Positions 32,171-40,628 of a DNA stretch of 64,000 bases are shown here, piece after piece; the stretch's first letter is position 1; every line of letters starts with the position of its first letter. The translations under genes and the position numbers were made by a program. Source of the DNA: CAWIMX01 sp963792785. Lineage in GTDB: Bacteria; Acidobacteriota; Vicinamibacteria; Vicinamibacterales; CAVVIG01. The stretch is from NCBI GenBank assembly GCA_963792785.1, contig CAWBXO010000002.1, forward strand, positions 767,141 to 831,140, written 5' to 3'. A model generated the notes under the pieces. The model searched no databases, was not told where the DNA came from, and saw only the letters and a program-made list of their open reading frames with translations.

Positions 32171-34432
32171 GTGCAGGTCCGCCTCCGCGTCCGCCTCGTC
32201 CTCCTCCGCCGCCTCCTGCTCCGCAACCGCATCTCGCCAAAATGGCTCGCCGTGGTCCCCGCCGTTCTGGTCGCGGCCGGCTGCGCGTTCACGCTGCGCC
32301 TCTGGTGGACGTTGCCGGACGCCGACGCGATCAGCCGGATCGGCCGTATGGCGCAGGCCACGACCGTGTTCGACCGCGAGGATCACGTGGCGTTCACGCT
32401 GTACACCGAGCAGCGGATCACGACGCCCCTCGACCAGGTGTCTCCGAACCTCGTGGAGGCCATCGTCGCGGTCGAGGATCGCCGCTTCTATCGACACGGC
32501 GCCCTCGACGTCAGGCGCATCGCCGGCGCCGCGCTCGCCGACGCGCGCCACCTGGAGTTCGTGCAGGGCGGGAGCACGATCACGCAGCAACTGGCCAAGC
32601 TGAGCTTTCTGACGCCGGACCGCACGATCACGCGGAAAGTGCAGGAGGCGATGCTGGCCCTTCGCCTCGAGCACCTCTACACCAAGCCGCAGATCCTCGA
32701 GCTGTATCTCAACAAGGTCTTCTTCGGCGATGGCCTCTACGGCGCGGAGGCGGCCGCGCGCGGGTATTTCGACAAGCACGCGTCGGAGCTCACGCTGTCG
32801 GAGGCCGCGCTGCTCGCCGGGCTGGTGAAGTCGCCGTCGACGTACGCGCCGACGCGGAACCTGGCGCTGGCGCTCGCCCGGCGGGACCTCGTGCTGCGGG
32901 CGATGCGCGACACGGGTGCGATCGACCAATCGGAATGGGAGCGCGCGACGAAGGCGCGCATCGCGCTGCGTGACGGCCTGGGCTCGCGCGATCCGCACGG
33001 GCTGTACGCGAAGGAAGAGATCCGGCAGGAGGTCGTCGGGCTGTTCGGCGCCGACCGCGTGTTCGAGGAGGGCCTGCGCATCTACACGACGCTCGACTGG
33101 CCGATGCAGCGGGCCGCCGACGCGGCGGTCGACGAGGCCGTGTCGAACGTCGAAACGCGGCGCGCCGCCTGGCGCGCGCGGCACCCGAAGAGCCGCGCGC
33201 TCGGCCCGCCCTCGGCGGATCCGCTGCAGGCCGCGCTCGTCGCGCTCGATCCGCAGACCGGCGCCATCCGCGCGATGGTCGGCGGGCGCGACTTCGGTGC
33301 CAGCCCGTTCAACCGCGCCGTGCAGGCGCGGCGCCAGCCGGGGTCGGCGTTCAAGCCGTTCGTGTATGCGTCCGCGCTCGAGGCGGGATTCACACCCGCG
33401 TCCCTGATCGATCATCTGGACGATCCGATCGAGACCCTGCAAGGCGACTGGACGCCGGACGACGGGCACGTCGACGAGACCGCGTTGACCATGCGCGCCG
33501 CGCTGCGCGTGTCGAGCAACCGCGCGGCCGTGCACATGCTCGATCGGATCGGCATCCCACGGACGGTCCAGGTTGCCAAAGCGCTCGGCGTCGACGACCT
33601 CCCGAGCGTGCCCTCGCTCGCGCTCGGGTCCGGCGAGGTGACGCTCGAGGACATGACCGCGGGCTACGCGGCGTTCGCCAACAGGGGAGCGGTGACCCGT
33701 CCGTACCTCATTCGGCGCGTCGAGGATCGCGCCGGCACCGTGCTCTACAAAGCCGGGCCGCTGGCCACGCGGGCGGTGAGCCCCGAGACGGCGTTTCTCA
33801 TGTCGGACATGCTCGCCGACGTCGTGAACCACGGCACCGGCGCGGGCGTCCGCCGGCTTGGCCTCAAGTTGCCCGCCGGCGGCAAGACCGGCACGACCAA
33901 CGGCGTGAACGATGCGTGGTTCGTCGGGTTCACCCCGCACCTGGCCGCCGGCGTGTGGATGGGCTTCGACGAGCCGCGCACGATCCTGCCGAACGCGTTC
34001 GCTTCGGATCTCGCGGTTCCGCTCTGGACCGCCTTCATGAAGTCCGCCACGAAGGGCGATGCGCCGGACTGGATCGCGCGGCCCGCCGACGTCACGACCG
34101 CCGAGGTGTGCAGCCTGTCGGGCAAACTCGCGACCGACAGCTGTCCCTCCGCCTACACCGAATACTTCGTGGAGGGCACGGCGCCCACGGAGACGTGCGA
34201 TGTGCATCCGTCGCACGCGTGGTTCAGCGTCTTCGCCCGTTGGGCTGGACGGAGCGTCGCGCCCGGTCCGCCGGCCCTGCCGCCGTCGCCGCAGCCGGCG
34301 GTCGCGTTCGCCGCGCCGGCGCCGCCCGAGCCGCAGCCCTCGCCGGTACCGGCGCCGAAGCGGCGCGGGTTCTGGTCGCGCCTCTTCGGTGTCGGCCGCG
34401 ATCCCGCCGAGGAGCGCACCAATCGGAAGTGA
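32171..34432 (+). CDS. Class A penicillin-binding protein (PBP1-type)
   Basis: A bifunctional peptidoglycan glycosyltransferase/transpeptidase of about 753 residues. After a basic stretch and one membrane helix comes GT51, with the catalytic Glu102 in VAVEDRRFYRHGALD and GGSTITQQLAKL. The transpeptidase has S392 and its lysine in PGSAFKPF, S448-S-N450 and K572-TGT. The C-terminus is Pro/Ala-rich, then basic (APKRRGFWSRLFG). The start is uncertain: GTG 32171 lies at the predicted transcription start, and GTG 32252 would still keep the membrane helix. The region 32171-32230 is strongly CGCCTC-repetitive. Acts at the inner membrane facing the periplasm. Confidence 0.92.
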   Translation: MQVRLRVRLVLLRRLLLRNRISPKWLAVVPAVLVAAGCAFTLRLWWTLPDADAISRIGRMAQATTVFDREDHVAFTLYTEQRITTPLDQVSPNLVEAIVAVEDRRFYRHGALDVRRIAGAALADARHLEFVQGGSTITQQLAKLSFLTPDRTITRKVQEAMLALRLEHLYTKPQILELYLNKVFFGDGLYGAEAAARGYFDKHASELTLSEAALLAGLVKSPSTYAPTRNLALALARRDLVLRAMRDTGAIDQSEWERATKARIALRDGLGSRDPHGLYAKEEIRQEVVGLFGADRVFEEGLRIYTTLDWPMQRAADAAVDEAVSNVETRRAAWRARHPKSRALGPPSADPLQAALVALDPQTGAIRAMVGGRDFGASPFNRAVQARRQPGSAFKPFVYASALEAGFTPASLIDHLDDPIETLQGDWTPDDGHVDETALTMRAALRVSSNRAAVHMLDRIGIPRTVQVAKALGVDDLPSVPSLALGSGEVTLEDMTAGYAAFANRGAVTRPYLIRRVEDRAGTVLYKAGPLATRAVSPETAFLMSDMLADVVNHGTGAGVRRLGLKLPAGGKTGTTNGVNDAWFVGFTPHLAAGVWMGFDEPRTILPNAFASDLAVPLWTAFMKSATKGDAPDWIARPADVTTAEVCSLSGKLATDSCPSAYTEYFVEGTAPTETCDVHPSHAWFSVFARWAGRSVAPGPPALPPSPQPAVAFAAPAPPEPQPSPVPAPKRRGFWSRLFGVGRDPAEERTNRK

Positions 34433-34456
34433 TAGGATGCCTTTCGAAGCCCGGTC

Positions 34457-35584
34457 ATGCCTTTTCGAGACATCGTCGGCCACCGGCGCATCGTCGAGCT
34501 GCTCGCGCGGTCCATCGAGCGCGGCACCCTTCCGCCCAGCCTGATCTTCGCCGGTCCCCAGGGTGTCGGGAAGCGCCTCGCCGCGATCGCGACGGCGCAA
34601 GCCCTGAACTGCACCAATCTCAATGGCGGCGGGGCCCCACCCCCGCCGCGAACTGACGCCGATGCCTCGGCTCGGATGTCCAGTCCTCGCCTCGGCATGG
34701 CCGCAGGCGCCGTGTTCACGCCGACCGGAGGTGCTTTCCCGGCTCGCTCGTCCCAGACAGACTCTTGCGGCGCCTGTTCCGCCTGCCGCCGCATCGCGCG
34801 CGGGGTGCATCCGGACGTGATCGTCGTCGAGCCGGGCGACACCGGGTCCATCAAGATCGAGGCGGTCCGCGACGTGATCGACCGCGCGAACTACCGTCCC
34901 TTCGAGGGCCGGACGCGCGTGGTGATCGTCGACGAGGCCGACCAGATGGTCCCGGCCGCGCAGAACGCCCTGCTGAAGACACTCGAGGAGCCGCCGGGAG
35001 CCTCGGTGTTCCTGCTCGTCACGTCGCGGCCCGACGTGCTGCTGCCGACCGTGCGATCCCGGTGTCCGAAGCTCACGTTCCGGCCGCTGCCCCCCGGGGA
35101 CATCGCCGAGGCGCTGATCACGCTGGGACGCCCCGCGGCGGATGCGCATGCCGTGGCGGCCACCGCGGACGGCAGCCTGGGCCGCGCGCTCGAGGTGAGC
35201 GGCGAGGAACTCGTGGCGGTGCGCGCGATCGCGGAGCGGGTGCTGGCCGGCGCCGCGTCGACGACCGACCCGCGCCGCCGCGTCGAGGGGGCGAAGGATC
35301 TGCTGGGGAAGACCAGCAAGGGCGGAACGACCGATCGCGAGCAGCTCGCCTCGCACCTCCGGGCGATGGCGTCGATCCTGCGCGACGCCGAGGTGATGGC
35401 GACCGGCGCCGACGCGGGCGTCCTCGCCAACGCCGATCTCGGGGCCTCGCTCGAGCGGCTCGCGGCGGCCTACCGCGGCGAGCGCGGTGTCCGCGCGTTC
35501 CAGGCCGTCGATCGGGCGCTCGTCGCGCTCGATCGCAACGCCGGCGTGAAAGTGGTGGCCGACTGGCTGGTGCTGCAGCTATGA
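34457..35584 (+). CDS. holB: DNA polymerase III delta' subunit, with an in-frame insert
   Basis: A 375-residue clamp-loader subunit. Walker A is GPQGVGKR (33-40); the zinc module is C52, C104, C107 and C110 (CGACSAC); VVIVDEADQM and TLEEPP follow, then LVTSRPDVLLPTVRSRC (sensor 1/SRC). C52 and C104 are normally about 10 residues apart; here 51 residues intervene (encoded by about 34612-34764), rich in Gly, Pro and Ala and unlike the family. The gene otherwise looks complete and its stop overlaps the PSP1 gene (ATGA), an ordering common in bacteria. Confidence 0.9.
   Translation: MPFRDIVGHRRIVELLARSIERGTLPPSLIFAGPQGVGKRLAAIATAQALNCTNLNGGGAPPPPRTDADASARMSSPRLGMAAGAVFTPTGGAFPARSSQTDSCGACSACRRIARGVHPDVIVVEPGDTGSIKIEAVRDVIDRANYRPFEGRTRVVIVDEADQMVPAAQNALLKTLEEPPGASVFLLVTSRPDVLLPTVRSRCPKLTFRPLPPGDIAEALITLGRPAADAHAVAATADGSLGRALEVSGEELVAVRAIAERVLAGAASTTDPRRRVEGAKDLLGKTSKGGTTDREQLASHLRAMASILRDAEVMATGADAGVLANADLGASLERLAAAYRGERGVRAFQAVDRALVALDRNAGVKVVADWLVLQL
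34612..34764 (+). other. In-frame insertion within the holB zinc module
   Basis: About 150 bases between the first and second zinc Cys codons. It begins with a GC-rich inverted run (GGCGGGGCCCCACCCCCGCC) and its codon pattern is unlike the flanks. It keeps the frame open. It may be a small repeat element fixed inside the gene. Confidence 0.5.
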
Positions 35585-36360
35585 GCGCGCAGGATCAGGC
35601 GCCGCTCGTCTCGGTGAAGCTGAGCGACATCGGACGCGCGCAGACGTTCGCGTCCGACGGCCCCGAGGCGCCGCCGCGGCCGGGCGACCGGGTGGTCGTC
35701 GAGACCGAGAACGGCGCGGCGCTCGGCACCGTGGTCCGCGCGCCCTCGGCCGTGCTCGAGCGCCGGCGCCCGGGGCCGGACTCGCCGCTGAAGCTGGTGC
35801 GCCTCGCGACGCGCGCCGACATCCTCTCGCGAATGAAGCACCAGCAGCGCGAGAAGGACGCGCTCCGAATCGCCACCTTCAAGGTGCGCGAGCGCGGCCT
35901 GCCCATGAAGCTCGCCCGCGCCGAGCAGGCGTTCGACGGCTCCCGCCTGACGTTCTACTTCACGGCCGACGGCCGCGTGGACTTCCGCGAGCTGGTGCGC
36001 GAACTGGCCGGCGAGTTCCGGACGCGGATCGAGATGCGGCAGATCGGCGTCCGCGACGAAGCGAAGCTCATCGGCGGCTATGGCTCCTGCGGGCGGCCCC
36101 TGTGCTGCACGACGTTCCTCACGTCGTTCGAGCCGGTGTCGATCAAGATGGCCAAGCAGCAGGACCTGAGCCTCAACCCCTCGAAGCTCTCCGGCCTGTG
36201 CGGGCGGCTGAAGTGCTGCCTGCGCTACGAGCTGCCGAACGCGAAGGGCGTCGTGCACGGCGGGTGCGGCAGCGAGGGCGGGTGCGACAACCCGAGCGGC
36301 TGCGGCACGGGCGGCTGCGGCTCCTGCGGATCGGGCGGCTCCTGCTCCTGCCATTCGTAG
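35581..36360 (+). CDS. PSP1 domain protein (RicT/YaaT-like) with a Cys-Gly tail
   Basis: A 259-residue PSP1-domain protein. The core has the conserved cysteines of the RicT/YaaT family: GGYGSCGRPLCC and SGLCGRLKCCLRYE. In Bacillus, RicT with partners binds iron-sulfur clusters and helps RNase Y. The partners were not seen here. The last 33 residues are unusual: GGC, GGC, SGC, GGC, GSC, GSC, SC, giving seven cysteines in a Gly/Ser background, possibly an extra metal site. It is coupled to holB by ATGA. A REP-like hairpin starts right after its stop. Confidence 0.88.
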   Translation: MSAQDQAPLVSVKLSDIGRAQTFASDGPEAPPRPGDRVVVETENGAALGTVVRAPSAVLERRRPGPDSPLKLVRLATRADILSRMKHQQREKDALRIATFKVRERGLPMKLARAEQAFDGSRLTFYFTADGRVDFRELVRELAGEFRTRIEMRQIGVRDEAKLIGGYGSCGRPLCCTTFLTSFEPVSIKMAKQQDLSLNPSKLSGLCGRLKCCLRYELPNAKGVVHGGCGSEGGCDNPSGCGTGGCGSCGSGGSCSCHS

Positions 36361-36380
36361 TGCGGACCTTCAGGTCCGCA
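36361..36380 (+). repeat. REP-like hairpin, copy C
   Basis: TGCGGACCTTCAGGTCCGCA, an 8-bp perfect stem with a TTCA loop (TGAA on the other strand). It starts at the base after the PSP1 stop codon. Related to copies A and B by loop and position. Confidence 0.65.
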
Positions 36381-36517
36381 GCCCCCTGCAGCGTGAGTCC
36401 CCAGCCCCCTGCAGCGTATCCCAGCCTCCGAGCGTGAGTCCCCAGCCTCCTGCAGCGTAAGTTCCAAGCCCCCTACTGCGTAAGCTCCAAGCCCCCTACT
36501 GCGTAAGTTCCCAGCAC
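36380..36517 (+). repeat. 23-base tandem array before pdxA
   Basis: Six degenerate copies of a unit like AGCCCCCTGCAGCGTAAGTC, 20-24 bases each, filling nearly all of the space between PSP1 and pdxA. Neighbouring copies are most alike, as expected for local duplication. The array ends 24 bases before the pdxA ATG. Confidence 0.85.
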
Positions 36518-36541
36518 CCCGACCGGATATCATGATTTGAA

Positions 36542-37405
36542 ATGAAACCCCGCATCGCGATCACGGTGGGTGACCCCGCCGGCATCGGCCCCGAGATCGC
36601 GGCCCGCGCCGCCGCCGATCCCTCGGTGCTCGCCGCGTGCGAGCCGCTGATCTACGCGCCGGCGTCGGGCACGTTCGCGCCGGGCGTCCTGAGCCCGGCT
36701 GCCGGCCTCGCCGCGTACGAGACCATCGTCCGGGCCGTCGGGGACGCGCGGAGGGGCGCGGTGGACGCGATCGCGACGGCGCCCGTCAACAAGGAGGCCT
36801 TCGATCTCGCCGGCCTTCCGTGGCGCGGCCACACCGATCTGCTCGCGCACCTCACCGATGCGCCGCACGTGGCGATGATGTTCGAGTCCGACGCCCTGCG
36901 CGTCGTCCTTGCGACGGTGCACATCGCGCTGTCCGACGTGCCGCAGGCGCTGACGCGCGTGTCGCTCGAGGCGACAATCGGCCTGGCGGCCGAGGCGCTG
37001 CCGCGGTTCGGCGTCGCGCGGCCGCGCATCGCGGTGGCGGGGCTCAATCCGCACGCCGGGGAGCACGGCCTGTTCGGGATCGAGGAGACGACCGTCATCG
37101 AGCCCGCGGTGCACGCGTGCCGCCGGCGCGGCATCGAGGTGTCCGGACCGTTTCCCGGCGACACGATCTTCCTGCGCGCGCACCGCGGCGAGTTCGACCT
37201 GGTCGTCGCCTGCTACCACGACCAGGGGCTGATTCCGGTGAAACTGCTGGCGTTCGGCCGCGCCGTGAACGTCACGCTCGGCCTGCCCATCGTCCGGACG
37301 TCGGTCGACCACGGGACGGCGTTCGACATCGCCGGCAAGGGCGTGGCCGATCCGCAGAGTATGATCGCGGCAGTCCTGCTGGCCGCGAAGCTCGCCCATG
37401 CCTAA
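36542..37405 (+). CDS. pdxA: 4-hydroxythreonine-4-phosphate dehydrogenase
   Basis: A 287-residue PdxA, the NAD-dependent oxidative step of pyridoxal phosphate synthesis. ITVGDPAGIGPEI opens the protein; APVNKEAF, GHTDLLA (metal His), GLNPHAGEHGLFG (second metal His) and ACYHDQGLIPVK (third) follow, then TSVDHGTAFDIAG. It is somewhat shorter than the roughly 330 residues of E. coli PdxA; the shortfall is in the region after residue 50. It follows a tandem array and overlaps smpB by 8 bases. Confidence 0.93.
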   Translation: MKPRIAITVGDPAGIGPEIAARAAADPSVLAACEPLIYAPASGTFAPGVLSPAAGLAAYETIVRAVGDARRGAVDAIATAPVNKEAFDLAGLPWRGHTDLLAHLTDAPHVAMMFESDALRVVLATVHIALSDVPQALTRVSLEATIGLAAEALPRFGVARPRIAVAGLNPHAGEHGLFGIEETTVIEPAVHACRRRGIEVSGPFPGDTIFLRAHRGEFDLVVACYHDQGLIPVKLLAFGRAVNVTLGLPIVRTSVDHGTAFDIAGKGVADPQSMIAAVLLAAKLAHA

Positions 37406-37877
37406 ACAACCAACCGAGCGCGAGAAGGCGCAGTCGAGCATCTCCGAGAACCGGAAGGCGCACCACGACTTCCATCTGCTCGAGACCTTCGAGGCGGGGA
37501 TCGCGCTGCTCGGCACCGAGGTGAAGGCGATTCGCGAGGGGCGCGTGAACCTGCGCGACAGCTTCGCCCGCGTCGAGGGCGGCGAGGTGTTCCTCTACAA
37601 CGTGAACATCAGCTCCTACAGCCACCGCGGGTCCGCGGACCACGAGCCGCTGCGGCGCCGCAAGCTGCTGCTGCACCGCCAGGAAATCCGGAAGTTGATC
37701 GGCAAGACGGTGGAGAAGGGCATGACCCTCGTGCCCGTGCGGCTGTACTTCAAGAACGGCCGCGTGAAGGTGGCCGTCAGCCTGGCCAAGGGCAAGAAGG
37801 AATACGACAAGCGCGAGACGTTGAAGCGCCGCGAAGTCGACCGCGAGACCCGGGCGGCCATCAAGTCGCGACGCTGA
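37398..37877 (+). CDS. smpB: SsrA-binding protein SmpB
   Basis: A 159-residue SmpB that brings tmRNA to stalled ribosomes. Conserved stretches are ISENRKAHHDFHLLETFEAGI, read in parts, GTEVKAIREGRVNLRDSF, PLRRRKLLLHRQEIRKL and the basic tail GKKEYDKRETLKRRE. ATG 37398 lies inside the end of pdxA. The tmRNA gene itself was not found in the window. Confidence 0.96.
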   Translation: MPKQPTEREKAQSSISENRKAHHDFHLLETFEAGIALLGTEVKAIREGRVNLRDSFARVEGGEVFLYNVNISSYSHRGSADHEPLRRRKLLLHRQEIRKLIGKTVEKGMTLVPVRLYFKNGRVKVAVSLAKGKKEYDKRETLKRREVDRETRAAIKSRR

Positions 37878-37915
37878 CGGCCCGCTGATTCGCGCCTTTC
37901 TGTTACCATCGCGTC

Positions 37916-38308
37916 GTGCCTTCGAACGTTCCGTTGCCGGCGTTGACCGAGGCGGCGACTGCGTCTCCCGGCCTCGATCTGCTCGTGCTGTTCGGATCGC
38001 GCGCGCGCGGCGACGAGCGCGGTGGGTCCGATTGGGATCTGGGCTACGTCGCCGATCCCCGATTCGACCCGGACGCGCTCCTCGTGACCCTTGTCGATCG
38101 CCTTGGCACCGATCGGATCGATCTCGTCGACCTGTCTCGGGCGGGCGCGCAGCTGCGATTCCGTACGGCTCGGGACGGCCGCGTGCTGTTCGAGCGAACG
38201 GCCGGCGCGTTCGGGCGTTTCTGGCTCGATGCGGTGTCCTTCTGGTGCGACGTCCAGCCGATTCTCAGGGCGGGGTACAAGCACGTGCTCGCGGAGCTGG
38301 ACGCGTGA
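37916..38308 (+). CDS. MntA-type nucleotidyltransferase (antitoxin)
   Basis: A 130-residue minimal nucleotidyltransferase. The signature GSRARGDERGGSDWDLG gives G27-S28 and the metal ligands D39 and D41. In characterised HepT-MntA pairs such an enzyme adds AMP to a tyrosine of the HepT toxin and so blocks it. The start is GTG 37916. Its TGA overlaps the GTG start of the HepT gene by 4 bases (GTGA), the order and coupling typical of type VII toxin-antitoxin modules. Confidence 0.88.
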   Translation: MPSNVPLPALTEAATASPGLDLLVLFGSRARGDERGGSDWDLGYVADPRFDPDALLVTLVDRLGTDRIDLVDLSRAGAQLRFRTARDGRVLFERTAGAFGRFWLDAVSFWCDVQPILRAGYKHVLAELDA

Positions 38309-38727
38309 GCCCCCTCGATCGCGATATTCTCGCGGAGCGCGCGATGGCCGTCGAGCGTCATCTGACGCGCGTCGCAGATCGTCTGCCGCCGACCGCTGCC
38401 GGGCTCACGCCTTCCACCGACGCCTCCGACGCGGTGATTCTGCACTTGTGGCAGGCGACGCAGCTCGCCATCGACCTGGCGACAGCCGCCTGCCTGTACT
38501 TCAATCTTGGCGCACCGGCCAGCTATGCCGACGCCTTCCGGCGGCTCGCCGGCGCCGGCATCGTCGACGACGGGCTCGCCGATCGCCTGAGCCGGGCAGC
38601 GGGATTCCGGAACGTCGTGGCGCACGCGTACGACCAGCTCGACATGGCGCGGGTGTTCCGCGCCGCGAAGGATGGCCCCGCCGACCTTCGTGCCCTGCTG
38701 GCCGCCTTGCGGGATCGCCTGTCGTGA
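38305..38727 (+). CDS. HepT-like toxin of a HepT-MntA pair
   Basis: A 140-residue all-helical HEPN protein of the HepT/DUF86 group. The HEPN RNase motif R-X4-H-X-Y is complete: R102, H107 and Y109 in FRNVVAHAYDQL. Y109 is the position expected to receive AMP. The GTG start is coupled to the antitoxin gene. It sits between smpB and the polysaccharide locus and could stabilise the region or act against phage; neither is shown here. Confidence 0.88.
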   Translation: MSPLDRDILAERAMAVERHLTRVADRLPPTAAGLTPSTDASDAVILHLWQATQLAIDLATAACLYFNLGAPASYADAFRRLAGAGIVDDGLADRLSRAAGFRNVVAHAYDQLDMARVFRAAKDGPADLRALLAALRDRLS

Positions 38728-38729
38728 CA

Positions 38730-39854
38730 ATGAAGATCCCCCTTCTCGATCTCGACGCGCAGTATCAGCCGCTGCGCGGCGAGCTGGTCGACGCCCTCAC
38801 GCGCGTCGCCGACAGCCAGCGCTACATCATGGGTCCGGAAGTCGCGGCGCTCGAGACCGAGCTGGCCGCGCTGCTCGACGTGCGCCACGCGGTCGCGGTC
38901 TCGTCGGGCACCGATGCGCTCCTCGTCGCCCTGATGGCGCTCGGCATCGGCCCCGGCGACGAGGTCGTCACCAGCACGTACTCGTTTTTCGCCACCGCCG
39001 GGTGCGTCGCGCGGCTCGGCGCGCGCCCGGTCCTGGTCGACATCGATCCCGTCACCTTCAATATCGACACGGCCGCCGCCGCCGCGGCCATCACCTCGAA
39101 GACGAAGGCGATCCTCCCGGTCCACCTGTTCGGCCTGAGCGCCGATCTCGATCCGCTGCTCGCCGCGGCCGCCAGAGCCGGCATACCGGTGCTCGAGGAC
39201 GCGGCCCAGGCGATCGGCGCGACGTACGGTGTGCGCCCGGTCGGCGGCTTCGGCGCCGCCGGCTGCTTCTCGTTCTTCCCGAGCAAAAACCTGGGCGCGT
39301 TCGGCGACGCCGGGCTCGTCACGTCGAACGACGATGACCTCGCGCGGCGCATCCGCCTGCTGCGCACGCACGGCATGCAGCCGAAGTACGTGCACCACCT
39401 CGTCGGCGGCAACTTCCGGATGGACGAGATCCAGGCGGCGGTGCTGCGCGTGAAGGCCCCGCACCTGCTGGCCTGGACCGAGGCCCGGCGCGCGAACGCG
39501 GCGCGGTATCGCGCCCTCTTCCGCGAGACGGCGCTCGACGGCCGCATCATGCTGCCGCTCGAGCCCGAGGGGCGGCGGCACATCTACAACCAGTTCGTCA
39601 TCCGCGTGGCGGATCGCGATGGCCTCAAGGCGCATCTCGACGCCCGCGGCATCGGATCGGAGGTCTACTATCCGATCCCGTTCCACCTCCAGCCGTGCTT
39701 CGAATATCTCGGATACGCGGCTGGCGCCTTCCCGCACGCCGAGCGCGCGGCGAAGGAGAGCCTCGCGATCCCGATCTACGGCGAGCTGACGAGTGAGCAG
39801 CAGGAGGCGGTGGTGAGCGCGGTCGCCGGGTTCATGACGACCGGAAGGGGATAA
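38730..39854 (+). CDS. DegT/DnrJ/EryC1 family sugar aminotransferase (WbpE-like candidate)
   Basis: A 374-residue PLP-dependent aminotransferase acting on nucleotide keto-sugars. The PLP lysine is in FFPSKNLGAFGDAG; SSGTDALLVALMALGIGPGDE and VLEDAAQAIGA bind the cofactor. The 3-keto sugar made by the WbpB-like enzyme (47946) would be a fitting substrate, making this a WbpE equivalent, but a dTDP-sugar role is not excluded. ATG 38730 is 2 bases after the HepT stop. An inverted repeat array follows the stop codon. Confidence 0.85.
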   Translation: MKIPLLDLDAQYQPLRGELVDALTRVADSQRYIMGPEVAALETELAALLDVRHAVAVSSGTDALLVALMALGIGPGDEVVTSTYSFFATAGCVARLGARPVLVDIDPVTFNIDTAAAAAAITSKTKAILPVHLFGLSADLDPLLAAAARAGIPVLEDAAQAIGATYGVRPVGGFGAAGCFSFFPSKNLGAFGDAGLVTSNDDDLARRIRLLRTHGMQPKYVHHLVGGNFRMDEIQAAVLRVKAPHLLAWTEARRANAARYRALFRETALDGRIMLPLEPEGRRHIYNQFVIRVADRDGLKAHLDARGIGSEVYYPIPFHLQPCFEYLGYAAGAFPHAERAAKESLAIPIYGELTSEQQEAVVSAVAGFMTTGRG

Positions 39855-39880
39855 GGCGCTTTTCGATTCCGTGTCGCCGG

Positions 39881-40012
39881 CTGTTCCTGGTGCTTGGTGC
39901 CTCGTGCCTGGTCGGTGCCTGGTCCTTGGTCCCTGGTGCGCCGTCATGCACGGACCAAGAACGAAGGGCCAGGAGCGAACCAGGAACCAGGCACGAAGCA
40001 CGAAGCACCGGA
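39881..40012. repeat. Long imperfect inverted repeat, units CTGGTGC / GGCACGAAGCACC
   Basis: The left arm (39881-39940) is made of TGCCTGGTCC-type words; the right arm (39951-40012) of their complements (CCAGGAACCAGGCACGAAGC), around a centre near 39945. It lies between the convergent aminotransferase and Uma2 genes and could form a hairpin with about 60-base arms, a probable two-way terminator. Confidence 0.8.
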
Positions 40013-40049
40013 GCGCTACAGAAAAATAGCAAGCGCTCTGGCCGCCCGG

Positions 40050-40628
40050 TCAGGGAAGGACATCACCGACCGCGGCGTCCAGGGCGGGCAGCGCGGGAGT
40101 CGTCAGGCGATCGTCGGCGCCGAGCGTGCGGACGTCCAGATATCCCGTGGACGACGGGTTGCGAAAAATGTGCACGAGACGACGCGCCACATCGATCAGC
40201 CAGACCTCCGGCACGCCCGCCGTCGCGTAGGCGGGAAGCTTCCGCTCGCGATCGTCGTCGATCGACGAATCTCCGACCTCGACGAGGAGCAGGATATCGG
40301 CGGGAACCGGATGCGCGTCGCGATACCAGTCCGGCCGGAAGCGCACCACCGCGATGTCCGGCTGCGGCTCCCAATAGTCGCCAAGAACAACAGGGTTTTG
40401 CGTGCGGATGACCGCATCTTGTCCTGCGGCGCGGTCGAGCGCGCGGTGCAGTGTGGTCACCCACGACGCGTGGCGTGGGCCGATGGGCGTCATCGGGACG
40501 ACCTCGCCGCCCAGCAGCTCGACGCGCTCGTCGTCGCCGAAGACACCCGCTTCGGCCATCCGATGAAAATCCCTGGTCGTGAACAAGTACTTGGAGGCGG
40601 ATACCGGCATACGGAACTCCGATCCCAT
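40050..40628 (-). CDS. Uma2 family (DUF820) putative restriction-endonuclease-fold protein
   Basis: A 192-residue Uma2/DUF820 protein with a PD-(D/E)XK-like core: DERVELLGGEVV, EPQPDIAVVR and ILLLVEVGDSS, then the helix RERKLPAYATAGVPEVWLID. The nuclease residues appear present, but the role of this large family is unknown. ATG 40628 is chosen; ATG 40610 (MPVSASKYLFT) is also possible. It is alone on its strand between two polysaccharide genes. Confidence 0.85.
   Translation of the reverse strand: MGSEFRMPVSASKYLFTTRDFHRMAEAGVFGDDERVELLGGEVVPMTPIGPRHASWVTTLHRALDRAAGQDAVIRTQNPVVLGDYWEPQPDIAVVRFRPDWYRDAHPVPADILLLVEVGDSSIDDDRERKLPAYATAGVPEVWLIDVARRLVHIFRNPSSTGYLDVRTLGADDRLTTPALPALDAAVGDVLP

Noticed and set aside
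32162..35356. A 1064-codon open frame on the minus strand
   Set aside because: It is the mirror of the PBP and holB genes, Arg- and His-rich with no domain; such frames are expected opposite GC-rich genes.
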